A stretch of DNA of 64,000 nucleotides from QHXM01 sp032160705 (GTDB lineage: Bacteria > Acidobacteriota > Blastocatellia > Pyrinomonadales > Pyrinomonadaceae): NCBI GenBank assembly GCA_032160705.1, contig JAVHVE010000024.1:26040-90039 (forward strand). Reading direction: 5' to 3'. How positions within the stretch are numbered: position 1 is the stretch's first letter; each line of letters opens with the position of its first letter. The notes below the pieces were generated by a model, which did no database searches, had not been told where the DNA came from, and saw only the letters and a list, made by a program, of their open reading frames with translations. The position numbers and the translations under genes are program-made. This document shows, in pieces, positions 44,905 to 53,211 of the stretch.

Positions 44905-47900
44905 ATGAGCGAGCACGAATCACAATTTGACGCTGACGACGTGGAGAGCGAAGAAACCGCCCCGCTTGAGAGCGAATTCCATGAGCGCCTGCGCTCAGTC
45001 AAGAGCGTGACGGAGCGGCGCACGATTGCGGGTCTGGCGCGCGAGCTTGGGAGCCTGCCGGTTGATGCTGCGCGCGCAGTGCTTGAGACAAGTGCGCTGA
45101 TTGCGGGCGTCTCTCTTCGCGCGAGCATAGAGTTTTTGCGCGCCGCACCACAGGCCGCGCATGTGCTCGAAGCGACGGAGCTGCGTGCGTGGGGCGAGAT
45201 GGGCAGACGCCTCGCGATGGGAGACGTGGAAACCGCCGTCAGCTTTTTTTCTGCGGGCGTGGAGGATTTGACGAACGTCGCACGGGACGCGCGGCCTCTC
45301 ATCTTTCAGGTCTGCTCTCGCCAGATGACTCTCTCAAGCTCTGTCGCGCTTGAGACTTTCAAAACCGCGCCCCTACTTGCCCGGTACATCGCGGATGATG
45401 AACAGTTGCGCTCCGTTTTGGAAGTCGCGGCGGAGATTTCCAAGCGTTCGGCCAAACATAGCGCGGACTTTCTGAAAGCCACACCCCGGCTCGCGCGGCG
45501 CACGCATGATTTCGGCCTGGATGCCCCACGCATCTTTACGGCTTCCGCGCTGCTGGCTTCCGCTTTCGCGGCTCGCGCGGGCGGCATCGCAGCCGATGCT
45601 TGGACGGCTCTGCCAGTCGCCCTGGCGGGTCAGCAGGCAGAGGATGCGCTGAAGCTCTTGCGGCGGGCGAATGATTTTCTGGAGCGCGGTGGTGGAGCTG
45701 CTCTGCATCTGCTGGTGGCTGGCGGCGAGACCTTGCGCCTTTTGCCCGAAGCCTTCGATGCCTGGATTGATTTGTTGTGGACGGTCGCCGAGCACGGCAA
45801 CGCGAACCTGATTGCTTTCGTTCGCTACGGCCCGTCTTTCTTTCAAAGTCTGACGAGCGAGATGGAGCACTCGCGCGCCGTCGAGCTGGCTTTGCGCGTC
45901 ATCGCTGTCACGCGCGAGGTCGCGCGCCTTGACGGAGAATCTGCGCTCGCCTGTTTTCGCTCAAGCCCGCAGGCTTTGCGAACGGCCTCTATCGAACAGT
46001 TTGAGCAGTGGGCGCGCGAGGGGCTGCAAGCCGAAAGACAGGATCCGCGAGCGCGCAGGAGTTATTACGCGCTCGAAACGCGGCGCAGCAATGACGCACT
46101 ACGCACAGGCGGCACAGGGCTCGCGCTTGAGAAGATTCAGCATCTCCTGTGTCTCTACATCGAAGCGCTGACCGGGCGCGCGGTTGAGATACAGCCTCTC
46201 GCAGCCGTTCCCCACGAGGCGCGCATTAACGACGGGCAGACGATTCATCTTCCTTCGCACGTCGCCGAATTCGATGACGAGCAGCTTGATTTTCGTCTCT
46301 ACAAAGTTCTGGCCGCGCACGCCGCCGGGCAAATAGAATTCGGCACGCACGAGCGCGATTCATCAGACCTGCGCGCCGCTTACACTTCCCTGGCCGAACT
46401 CTTCGCCGAGGAGAACGTGGACGCACGCGACGCTTTTGCGCTGGACGGCTACATCAACGAAATGCAGAAAGGCGAGCGCGCCCTCGCGCCCGAAGAGGAA
46501 GCGAAACTTGCCGAAAAGTCGCGCCGACACCTCCCGCCGGATTCCGATTATCGCGCCGTCCTCGCGCTGTTTCCGCAAAGGGGGCTGGCGCATAAGATTT
46601 TCGGCACACTTGAGAACGGGCGCATTGATCGTCGCCTGCGCTTGGTGTATCGCGGTCTGGCGCGTGACCTCGATCTCATCCGAGCACACTTACGCGCGAA
46701 TCGCCCGCGCATCGTTGATCTCCCAATCACGCTCGTACCCTTCGAGTTGCTTTTCCAAATCACGCTTTGCGGCGGCGCGCTCGACGATGCGCGGCAGTTC
46801 TACGGCCAGATTGTCTCGGAGCTTGAATCAATCGTCGCGGACTATCTGACGGGCGCGGACATGAGCGTCGCGGACACTCTAATGGCGACGAGCCGCGTCT
46901 ATTCGCTCTTTCAATCAATCGCGCCCGAGCAGAGCCAGCAACAGGCCGCAGACACCGAAGAAGAATCGGAAGACGACCAGAGCGACTCTGCTTTCGAGAC
47001 GCGTGATGCTGAGAGCACGCCCGAAAAGAAGGGGCGACAGCGAGACGCGCGCGAACTCTTCAACGCCTGGAACAACATGGAGCCGCAGGGCGAGCCTGAC
47101 GATTTGGACGGAGCTGAGGCCTGGACGCGCGCCGAGATTCCTGAGCAGGGATTGGAAGAGGGTGAGGTGGCGTTTAACTACGACGAGTGGGACAGAGATT
47201 TGACAGATCACCGCACGGGCTGGTGTCGAGTCATCGAAAAGCACGTCAAACGCGGTGATCGCATCTTCGTCGAACAGACACGAGAGCGGCACAAAGGCGT
47301 CATCTCTTCAATCCGCCACCAGTTTCAGATGATGAAGCCTGAGAATCTGATGCGCGTCGCCAACGAACTGGACGGCGAAGACTACGACCTCAACGCCGTG
47401 ATTGATTACATCATTGATCGTCGCGCCGACGGCCACCAATCAGAACGTCTCTACGTGAAGCGCCTGCGCCGCCAGCGCGATGTCGCTGTCTCTTTCCTGC
47501 TGGATCAATCTTCTTCCACGGCGCGCACCATCGGACGCCACCCCTTGCAGCCTTACACGCATCCCGGTCGGCGCATCATCGAGATCGAGAAAGAAGGACT
47601 CGTCCTGATGAGCGAAGCGCTCGAAGCCGTTGGCGACTCTTATTCCATCAACGGCTTCACCTCTGAGGGACGCCGCAACGTAAAATTTTACATCGTCAAA
47701 GATTTCAACGAGCGCTACTCCGAAGAGGTCGAGCGCCGCATCGGCGGCATCACCTACCAGAACAACACGCGCCTCGGCGCAGCCATTCGCCACGCCGCCA
47801 CGCGTCTCGCTCTTCAGGAAGCGCGCACGCGCCTCCTGATAATTCTTTCCGATGGTCGCCCCTACGATCACGACTACGGCGACGCACGCTACGCACGCGA

Positions 47901-48084
47901 AGACACACGCGAAGCATTGCGCCAGACCAAACTCAAGGGCATCACGCCCTTCTGCATCACGATTGACCGCGAGTCCGAAACCGAACTCAAAGACCTCTAC
48001 GGCGACATCGGCTACACGATCATTGACGACGTGCTCTCACTTCCTGAAAGGATGCCGGGGATTTACAGAAGACTAACAACGTGA
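44905..48084 (+). CDS. Large VWA-domain protein, NorD/CbbO-like
   Basis: A 1059-residue protein. The C-terminal von Willebrand A domain has the MIDAS motif LLDQSSST (about residue 868) and the later LIILSDGRPYDHDYGD. The middle region with EWDRDLTDHRTGWCRVIEKH is typical of NorD/CbbO proteins. The N-terminal 400 residues are helical and repeat-like (many ERRTIAGLARELGSL and FLRAAPQAAHVLEA units), longer than in ordinary NorD. An acidic linker (about residues 675-715) separates the two halves. It should work with the MoxR-type ATPase at 42812 as a metal- or cofactor-loading chaperone. Its last 93 bases recur twice downstream. Confidence 0.88.
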   Translation: MSEHESQFDADDVESEETAPLESEFHERLRSVKSVTERRTIAGLARELGSLPVDAARAVLETSALIAGVSLRASIEFLRAAPQAAHVLEATELRAWGEMGRRLAMGDVETAVSFFSAGVEDLTNVARDARPLIFQVCSRQMTLSSSVALETFKTAPLLARYIADDEQLRSVLEVAAEISKRSAKHSADFLKATPRLARRTHDFGLDAPRIFTASALLASAFAARAGGIAADAWTALPVALAGQQAEDALKLLRRANDFLERGGGAALHLLVAGGETLRLLPEAFDAWIDLLWTVAEHGNANLIAFVRYGPSFFQSLTSEMEHSRAVELALRVIAVTREVARLDGESALACFRSSPQALRTASIEQFEQWAREGLQAERQDPRARRSYYALETRRSNDALRTGGTGLALEKIQHLLCLYIEALTGRAVEIQPLAAVPHEARINDGQTIHLPSHVAEFDDEQLDFRLYKVLAAHAAGQIEFGTHERDSSDLRAAYTSLAELFAEENVDARDAFALDGYINEMQKGERALAPEEEAKLAEKSRRHLPPDSDYRAVLALFPQRGLAHKIFGTLENGRIDRRLRLVYRGLARDLDLIRAHLRANRPRIVDLPITLVPFELLFQITLCGGALDDARQFYGQIVSELESIVADYLTGADMSVADTLMATSRVYSLFQSIAPEQSQQQAADTEEESEDDQSDSAFETRDAESTPEKKGRQRDARELFNAWNNMEPQGEPDDLDGAEAWTRAEIPEQGLEEGEVAFNYDEWDRDLTDHRTGWCRVIEKHVKRGDRIFVEQTRERHKGVISSIRHQFQMMKPENLMRVANELDGEDYDLNAVIDYIIDRRADGHQSERLYVKRLRRQRDVAVSFLLDQSSSTARTIGRHPLQPYTHPGRRIIEIEKEGLVLMSEALEAVGDSYSINGFTSEGRRNVKFYIVKDFNERYSEEVERRIGGITYQNNTRLGAAIRHAATRLALQEARTRLLIILSDGRPYDHDYGDARYAREDTREALRQTKLKGITPFCITIDRESETELKDLYGDIGYTIIDDVLSLPERMPGIYRRLTT

Positions 48085-48154
48085 GGAAGTACATCGCAGA
48101 CGTTGTTCTCTAATGAAGGAATTGGTCTATAATACGCACGTTGAAGTTAAACCC

Positions 48155-48409
48155 ATGTCTAAAACCCTACACGTTACCTACGACGGAGAAGTGCTGCACC
48201 CGGAGGATAAGTCCGATTTGCAGCCGAATACGCGCTACCGTGTCACGATTGAGGAGGAAGAAAATAACGGTGACGCATCAGAACATACAGTGTACCCTCT
48301 CACGATGCTTCTTGACGTAGCGACAGATATGGGCGTTGCGGATTTAGCGGTGCGGCATGACCAATATGCTCATAGCACTTTAGAAGATAATGGCGACACT
48401 GCCGAATAG
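48155..48409 (+). CDS. Antitoxin-like protein
   Basis: An 84-residue protein whose N-terminal KTLHVTYDGEVLHPEDKSDLQ is the fold of short AF2212/DUF104-type antitoxins. The ATG at 48155 is preferred over 48113, because a TATAAT at 48128-48133 lies inside the longer version. Its end overlaps the PIN gene by 20 bases. It is a likely partner of that toxin. Confidence 0.72.
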   Translation: MSKTLHVTYDGEVLHPEDKSDLQPNTRYRVTIEEEENNGDASEHTVYPLTMLLDVATDMGVADLAVRHDQYAHSTLEDNGDTAE

Positions 48410-48827
48410 TCTCACACCTATCTTTCTTGACACTGCTTACATTTATGCTCTGGTCAATACACGCGATCAGTGGCATGAGCAAGCTCTCACCTGGCAAAGG
48501 AAACTCGCTACAGAACGACGGAAACTTGTTACCACCGAGCTGATTCTCGTTGAGATTGCGGATGGACTTGCTGCCGTTAAGTTTCGTGCTCAGGCAGCAA
48601 CGGTGCTATTGACGCTCCAATCCAGCGCCTTTGTCGATATTGTTCCTTTCTCATCACACTTGCTTTCTGAAGGATTTGACTTATACCGCAGCCGTTCAGA
48701 TAAAGATTGGGGCTTGACCGACTGCGTTTCTTTCGTTGTCATGCGTGAGCGTGTGTTGTCTGAAGCATTAACTATGGACGAGCATTTTCAGCAAGCTGGC
48801 TTTCATGCGCTATTACGACAAGACTGA
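48390..48827 (+). CDS. VapC-like PIN-domain toxin
   Basis: A 145-residue PIN ribonuclease. Acidic residues are visible in IFLDTAYIYAL (D14), TTELILVEIADGL (Glu, about residue 49), SDKDWGLTDCVSF (Asp, about residue 108-113) and TMDEHFQQAGF. This family commonly cleaves tRNA or rRNA. Its start lies within the antitoxin gene. It lies between the VWA gene and the first partial copy of that gene's end. Confidence 0.83.
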   Translation: MATLPNSLTPIFLDTAYIYALVNTRDQWHEQALTWQRKLATERRKLVTTELILVEIADGLAAVKFRAQAATVLLTLQSSAFVDIVPFSSHLLSEGFDLYRSRSDKDWGLTDCVSFVVMRERVLSEALTMDEHFQQAGFHALLRQD

Positions 48828-48854
48828 TGCCATTTCAAATGGCAACTAACTGCG

Positions 48855-48948
48855 CGACCTCTACGGCGACATCGGCTACACAATCATCGACGACGCGCTC
48901 TCACTTCCTGAAAGGATGCCGGGGATTTACAGAAGGCTGACGACTTGA
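48855..48948 (+). repeat. Partial copy of the VWA gene 3' end, copy 1
   Basis: GACCTCTACGGCGACATCGG through to the stop repeats 47992-48084 with only a few changes and keeps the frame (LYGDIGYTIIDDALSLPERM, then PGIYRRLTT and TGA). No start precedes it. It is a duplicated gene end, not a gene. Confidence 0.88.
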
Positions 48949-49017
48949 TTCCGCTTGGCATGTTACAATCAGTGCACAGTTAGTCTTCCTTAAGCGAAAC
49001 CTGATGGCGAGATTGTT

Positions 49018-49335
49018 ATGAGCAAAGAATACATTGTGCAGTTAGAGGGAGCCTATCGAGTTGCCGGGACTCGCGTCTCGCTGGACTCTGTAGTGTATGC
49101 CTTCCGGCGTGGCGCATCGCCAGAAAGCATTCAACGCTCTTTCCCCTCACTGAGTTTGGAACAAATCTACGGCGCAATAACTTTTTACCTGGCCCATCAG
49201 GAAGAGATAGACCAATATCTTCTGGATGGAGAGGCAGAGCATGAAAAGCTGCGTGAAGCTTCACGTGCCGCGCACCCTGAAGTTTACGAGAAGATTGATC
49301 GTGCGCGGAAAGAAGCCTTGACTTCTCGCTCATGA
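49018..49335 (+). CDS. DUF433 antitoxin
   Basis: A 105-residue protein of the DUF433 HTH family: GAYRVAGTRVSLDSVVYAF, RRGASPESIQRSFPSLSLEQ, then IYGAITFYLAHQEEID. DUF433 proteins pair with DUF5615 PIN-like toxins. A tiny frame overlapping its stop is all that remains of a possible toxin gene. It follows the first VWA-end copy by 69 bases, the same order seen at 52262/52366. Confidence 0.85.
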   Translation: MSKEYIVQLEGAYRVAGTRVSLDSVVYAFRRGASPESIQRSFPSLSLEQIYGAITFYLAHQEEIDQYLLDGEAEHEKLREASRAAHPEVYEKIDRARKEALTSRS

Positions 49336-49382
49336 AAGTCCGCGTCATTGTCCTTACGCGACAGCAATTCCCGGACGCGTGA
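49332..49382 (+). pseudogene. Possible remnant of a DUF5615 toxin start
   Basis: The ATG at 49332 overlaps the DUF433 stop (ATGA), as a coupled toxin gene would. It codes only MKVRVIVLTRQQFPDA before TGA. DUF5615 genes usually begin with MK(I/V)R-like residues. The evidence is only position and the first few residues. Confidence 0.35.
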
Positions 49383-49420
49383 CCACATATCCGAAACCAT
49401 TTTATTGACTAAAAACGAAG

Positions 49421-49450
49421 GGGGAGCTGCCAGGGGAAGCTCCCCTTCTT
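49421..49450 (+). terminator. Rho-independent terminator
   Basis: GGGGAGCT (49421-49428) pairs with AGCTCCCC (49438-49445), followed by TTCTTCT. It ends the DUF433 unit. Confidence 0.75.
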
Positions 49451-49786
49451 CTGCGTGTGATCTCGAACTTCGAGATGCTCTCTAAATGTATGTCCTCGGT
49501 GTGATAACTCAGCCGGGGTGCATGAAATGCTGTCATATATTCGCGTGTAACCCTCAAAAATCCTGTGCTGATGAACGATCTGAAATGCCGGAAGTGCGAA
49601 GCCCCGGGTTCCCGTTCCCGACTTGCCCGGCTTCGATGAAGAAACATATTTCCTCTGTCGCCCGTAGAATTGGAAGACAAGCAGTGCTTGAGTTGAAGGA
49701 CAGAGCACAGATTGGTCTCTCGTACGTCGCGTTCCTGCAAACCTGTATTGAAAATGACGCGATCAAATAAATCGTGAAAGGTATTC
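49451..49786. other. Intergenic region without a supported gene
   Basis: This 336-base stretch lies before the dehydrogenase gene. Short frames on both strands lack ribosome sites and family character. Confidence 0.4.
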
Positions 49787-50791
49787 ATGGAAGCTATCGT
49801 TTATCAGAAGGATGGATCACTTGAGGTTCTCAGGTGTGAAGAGATTGAAAAGCCGACCGCCGGTGACGATGAAGTCTTGATAAAGGTGAGCGCGGCGTCT
49901 GCTAATCCACTTGACTACCACTTATTGGGACATCCGCTCATGCGTCGCATGCTGTTCGCCCGGAGCAAACTAAAGATCAAACGACCCGGGCGTGACGTGG
50001 CCGGTGAGGTCGAAGCGGTCGGAAGCCTCGTCAAGCAGTTCAAGCCGGGCGACGCGGTCTTCGGCTGGAGCGGCGGGGCCTTTGCCGAGTATACGTGTAC
50101 GTCCGAGTCGGCATTGGTCATCAAGCCGGATAACGTGACGTTCGAGCAAGCGGCGGCTGTGCCTGTGGCGGCACTCACCGCATTGCAGGGTCTTCGCGAC
50201 AAGGGAAAGATTCAGTCAGGGCAGAAGGTCTTGATTAACGGCGCGTCGGGAGGCGTCGGCACGTTCGCTGTGCAGATCGCCAAGTCGTTCGGCGCAGAGG
50301 TGACCGGCGTATGCAGTACGAGAAATGTAGACCTGGTGCGATCAATCGGCGCAGACCAGGTGATTGATTACACCCAAGAGGATTTCACCAAAGGTGGGCA
50401 ACGTTACGACCTGATTCTCGACTGCTTTGCGACCCATTCGTTGTTAGAGTGCAGGCGCGTCTTAAATCCCAGGGGGAGATACATTGGGGTCGGAGGACCC
50501 ATCGGGTCGAAGATCGGTATTCTGGCTGGTTTGATTAAAGAGCTTGTTTTTTCACGCTTCGTGAGCCAGAAGTTCGTCTCGTTTATGGCGAAACTGAACC
50601 AAGAGGACTTAGGGATTATGGGCAAGCTTATGGAGGCCGGAAAGGTAACGCCGGTCATTGACAGGCGTTACAGGCTGAGTGAGGTGCCTGAGGCTATCCG
50701 GTATCTGGAAGCAGGCCACGCTCGAGGAAAAGTGGTAATAACTTTTGAACATGACTCTGCTCAAGGGATTGCGGCCTTGTCGCACGGCTGA
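49787..50791 (+). CDS. Medium-chain dehydrogenase/reductase, quinone-oxidoreductase-like
   Basis: A 334-residue NADPH-dependent MDR protein of the zinc-free quinone oxidoreductase type. The N-terminal GroES-like domain has EVLIKVSAASANPLDYHLL and RPGRDVAGEVEAVG. The Rossmann domain has VLINGASGGVGTFAVQIAK (about residue 150), and the C-terminus has GHARGKVVITFE. The structural zinc cysteines of alcohol dehydrogenases are absent. It probably reduces quinones or enones; the exact substrate is unknown. Confidence 0.87.
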   Translation: MEAIVYQKDGSLEVLRCEEIEKPTAGDDEVLIKVSAASANPLDYHLLGHPLMRRMLFARSKLKIKRPGRDVAGEVEAVGSLVKQFKPGDAVFGWSGGAFAEYTCTSESALVIKPDNVTFEQAAAVPVAALTALQGLRDKGKIQSGQKVLINGASGGVGTFAVQIAKSFGAEVTGVCSTRNVDLVRSIGADQVIDYTQEDFTKGGQRYDLILDCFATHSLLECRRVLNPRGRYIGVGGPIGSKIGILAGLIKELVFSRFVSQKFVSFMAKLNQEDLGIMGKLMEAGKVTPVIDRRYRLSEVPEAIRYLEAGHARGKVVITFEHDSAQGIAALSHG

Positions 50792-50836
50792 GCCGGAGAT
50801 GGCACGAGCGTGAGCGCCTAAACAAAAAGGTGAACT

Positions 50837-52093
50837 GTGTCTAAAAGCCAGATCAGTCCAATTTCTTCGCGGGAACGCATCGAAATTCTTGATGTGCTGC
50901 GCGGATTAGCCGTCTGCGGAATTCTTATCGGCAACATGCAGTGGTTTTCCGGTTACGGAATGATGCCTCCGGTTATAGCGCAGCAAAGCCCGACCGCCGA
51001 CCAACTCACGCATTTTCTGGTTCACTTTTTCGTCGAAGGCAAGTTCTATTCGATCTTTTCATTTTTGTTCGGTTTCGGTTTTGCGCTACAGATCACCCGG
51101 GCGGAAGAACGGGGCGACCTCAAAGCCTCGCTTTTCAAACGGCGTTTGTTCTGGCTGCTGGTCATCGGACTGCTTCACGCTTATTTGCTGTGGGCGGGCG
51201 ACATCTTGAGCATCTATGCTTTGATGGGCTTCCTGCTGATTCTGTTTCGCAGGAAAACAGATGACTCGCTGCTCAAATGGGCGTTCATTCTGTTGGCGAT
51301 CCCGATTCTGACATACATTCTGCTCTATGTTTTGTTTGCCGTTTTTGCTCCGCCCGGAATCGCAGCGACGATTGATGCCGCGCAGAACAACATGTGGAAC
51401 GATGCAGTGAAAAGCGTTCCGCAAAGCAGTTACCTGCAAATTCTCACCGGTTATAATCTGAATGGTATCGTCGGCAGGTATCTGGGATTGCTCTTGCAGA
51501 TGCGTCTGCCGAAATTACTGGCGATGTTTTTGCTCGGGTTTTATGCTTATCGGCGCGGGTATTTCCAGAATTTATCGAGTCATCAGCCGTTCATTCGCCG
51601 CGTCCTTGTATACGGACTTATTTTGGGTCTTGTCGGCAATATCGCTTTCGCAGCGCTGGCCGGATCGGAAGCGGTTTTTCCACCGTCGCTCGTGGGAATT
51701 GTAGGGGTTATCACTTATGCCTTCGGCGTTCCCGCGCTGGCGCTCTTCTTTATTGCGTTGGTCGCCACGCTGTGGCAAAAGGGGGCGTGGCGGGAGGCGC
51801 TCGCCTTTCTGGCTCCGGTCGGGCGCATGGCGTTGACCAATTATTTACTGCAAACGGTTATCTGCATTCTCATTTTTTATGGTTACGGTTTCGGTCAGTT
51901 CGGAAGAATCGGCGCGACGACGGCGACGCTGATTGCGCTTGCCATCTTTCTCTTCCAGATATTGATGAGCGCGCTGTGGCTCAATTTTTTTAGTTATGGT
52001 CCGATGGAATGGATTTGGCGACAACTGACATACCGCCAGCGATTAAATTTACGGCTCAAGCGTCAACAATCCGCAGTTGACTCGCCGTTGTAA
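50837..52093 (+). CDS. DUF418 membrane protein (YeiB-like)
   Basis: A 418-residue integral membrane protein with about ten helices, starting at GTG 50837. The opening RIEILDVLRGLAVCGILIGNM and the C-terminal DUF418 block (FLAPVGRMALTNYLLQTVICI, then NFFSYGPMEWIWRQLTY) are family hallmarks. The fold is related to membrane acyltransferases of the OpgC/acyltransferase-3 type. No substrate is known. It follows the MDR gene in the same direction after 45 bases. Confidence 0.87.
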   Translation: MSKSQISPISSRERIEILDVLRGLAVCGILIGNMQWFSGYGMMPPVIAQQSPTADQLTHFLVHFFVEGKFYSIFSFLFGFGFALQITRAEERGDLKASLFKRRLFWLLVIGLLHAYLLWAGDILSIYALMGFLLILFRRKTDDSLLKWAFILLAIPILTYILLYVLFAVFAPPGIAATIDAAQNNMWNDAVKSVPQSSYLQILTGYNLNGIVGRYLGLLLQMRLPKLLAMFLLGFYAYRRGYFQNLSSHQPFIRRVLVYGLILGLVGNIAFAALAGSEAVFPPSLVGIVGVITYAFGVPALALFFIALVATLWQKGAWREALAFLAPVGRMALTNYLLQTVICILIFYGYGFGQFGRIGATTATLIALAIFLFQILMSALWLNFFSYGPMEWIWRQLTYRQRLNLRLKRQQSAVDSPL

Positions 52094-52148
52094 AACCGCT
52101 TTCGTGCAAGACGCCGACTAATAAGTCATTGGACGTGAGGGCGAAACA

Positions 52149-52170
52149 GCGACGTTGTTAAAAACGTCGC
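52149..52170 (+). terminator. Short hairpin, possible terminator
   Basis: GCGACGTT (52149-52156) pairs with AACGTCGC (52163-52170), 55 bases after the DUF418 stop. The following T-tract is weak. Confidence 0.5.
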
Positions 52171-52260
52171 TCATTAAATCTAAAGTTGCGCGTTGATTTC
52201 TCCCCACGTCAACTCAAGCGTTAGCCTCACTTGTCGGCCATTACAAAATCATTTACGGCA

Positions 52261-52313
52261 TGCTCAGCTCGCCCAAAAGGATGCCGGGGATTTACAGGCG
52301 ACTGACTACATAA
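52261..52313 (+). repeat. Partial copy of the VWA gene 3' end, copy 2
   Basis: AAGGATGCCGGGGATTTACA and its flanks match 48032-48084, ending in a stop (ACATAA for AACGTGA). It is more diverged and shorter than copy 1, and again a DUF433 gene follows about 50 bases later. Confidence 0.8.
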
Positions 52314-52365
52314 TGGCGCAATTTTTCGCTGCCGTGTTCGCGCTATCTAGGTTATACTTTCAGCG

Positions 52366-52680
52366 ATGAGTCAAACCACGACTACAGTTCCGCTTTCTCA
52401 GGATCAGGCTGGCGTCTTGCGCGTCACAGGCACGCGCGTGTCTCTTGATTCAATCATCTACGCTTTCAACGAAGGCGCAACACCTGAGGAGATTGTTCAG
52501 CAATATCCAACGCTCGATTTGAAAGATGTCTATGCGGTCATCAGCTATTACTTACAGAACCGGGACGAAGTCGAGACGTATCTAACTCAAAGGCGAGCCG
52601 AGCGGCAGGAACTGAAAAAGGACATCGAATCTCGCTTCGACCCTCGTGGGATACGTGAACGCTTACTAGCTCGGAAATAA
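52366..52680 (+). CDS. DUF433 antitoxin, second copy
   Basis: A 104-residue DUF433 protein: GVLRVTGTRVSLDSIIYAF, NEGATPEEIVQQYPTLDLKD, then VYAVISYYLQNRDEVETYL. It is paralogous to 49018. It is followed by a 165-base gap, with a terminator-like hairpin, and then the DUF5615 gene, its probable toxin. This differs from the overlapping arrangement common in such pairs. Confidence 0.87.
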   Translation: MSQTTTTVPLSQDQAGVLRVTGTRVSLDSIIYAFNEGATPEEIVQQYPTLDLKDVYAVISYYLQNRDEVETYLTQRRAERQELKKDIESRFDPRGIRERLLARK

Positions 52681-52789
52681 TTTGAAAACTTGTGTCTTGG
52701 ATTGCCGAGTGATGTTATAATCCCTGCTGTTGACAACTGTACGAGCGCGTCCTGCTCATAGTCTTAATGACTGTTGACCGCCGCTCATG

Positions 52790-52824
52790 GGATTCCTAAA
52801 CGGGATTCTGTGGGCGGCTTTTTT
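52790..52824 (+). terminator. Terminator-like hairpin between antitoxin and toxin genes
   Basis: GCCGCTCA, starting about 52780, pairs with TGGGCGGC (52811-52818) with one G-T pair, and TTTTTT follows directly. A TATAAT lies upstream near 52713. It could attenuate transcription into the toxin gene or end a short RNA. Confidence 0.65.
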
Positions 52825-52844
52825 GGTTTTTAGGGGCACAAGCA

Positions 52845-53198
52845 ATGTTACGCCTGGCAACTGACGAAGATTTCAACAATCGCATTCTACGCGGGTTGCT
52901 GCGTCGCAATCCCAATCTGGATATTGTGCGCGTGCAGGATGCGGGGCTTACCGGGCGCAGAGATGGTGAGGTGCTTGAGTGGGCGGCAACGGAAGGGCGT
53001 GTACTGCTGACACATGATGTGACGACGATGAAGCAGCATGTTGACGAACGCATCGCCGCAGGCTTGTCAATGCCCGGTGTGTTCGAATTAGGCCAGGACG
53101 TGCCTATCGGACAAGCCATCGAAGACATCCTTCTTCTGGCTGAATGCAGCCTTGAGGGCGAGTGGGAAGCACAAATTCGATTCCTGCCCCTTAGATGA
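52845..53198 (+). CDS. DUF5615 PIN-like toxin
   Basis: A 117-residue PIN-like protein with the family opening LRLATDEDFNNRILRGLL (Asp pair at the start), then VRVQDAGLTGRRDGEVLEWA, and LLTHDVTTMKQHVDERI (Asp). It is the expected partner of the DUF433 protein at 52366. The family is predicted to cut RNA. It ends 14 bases before the flavoprotein start. Confidence 0.85.
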   Translation: MLRLATDEDFNNRILRGLLRRNPNLDIVRVQDAGLTGRRDGEVLEWAATEGRVLLTHDVTTMKQHVDERIAAGLSMPGVFELGQDVPIGQAIEDILLLAECSLEGEWEAQIRFLPLR

Positions 53199-53211
53199 AC
53201 GAGACCCGTTT

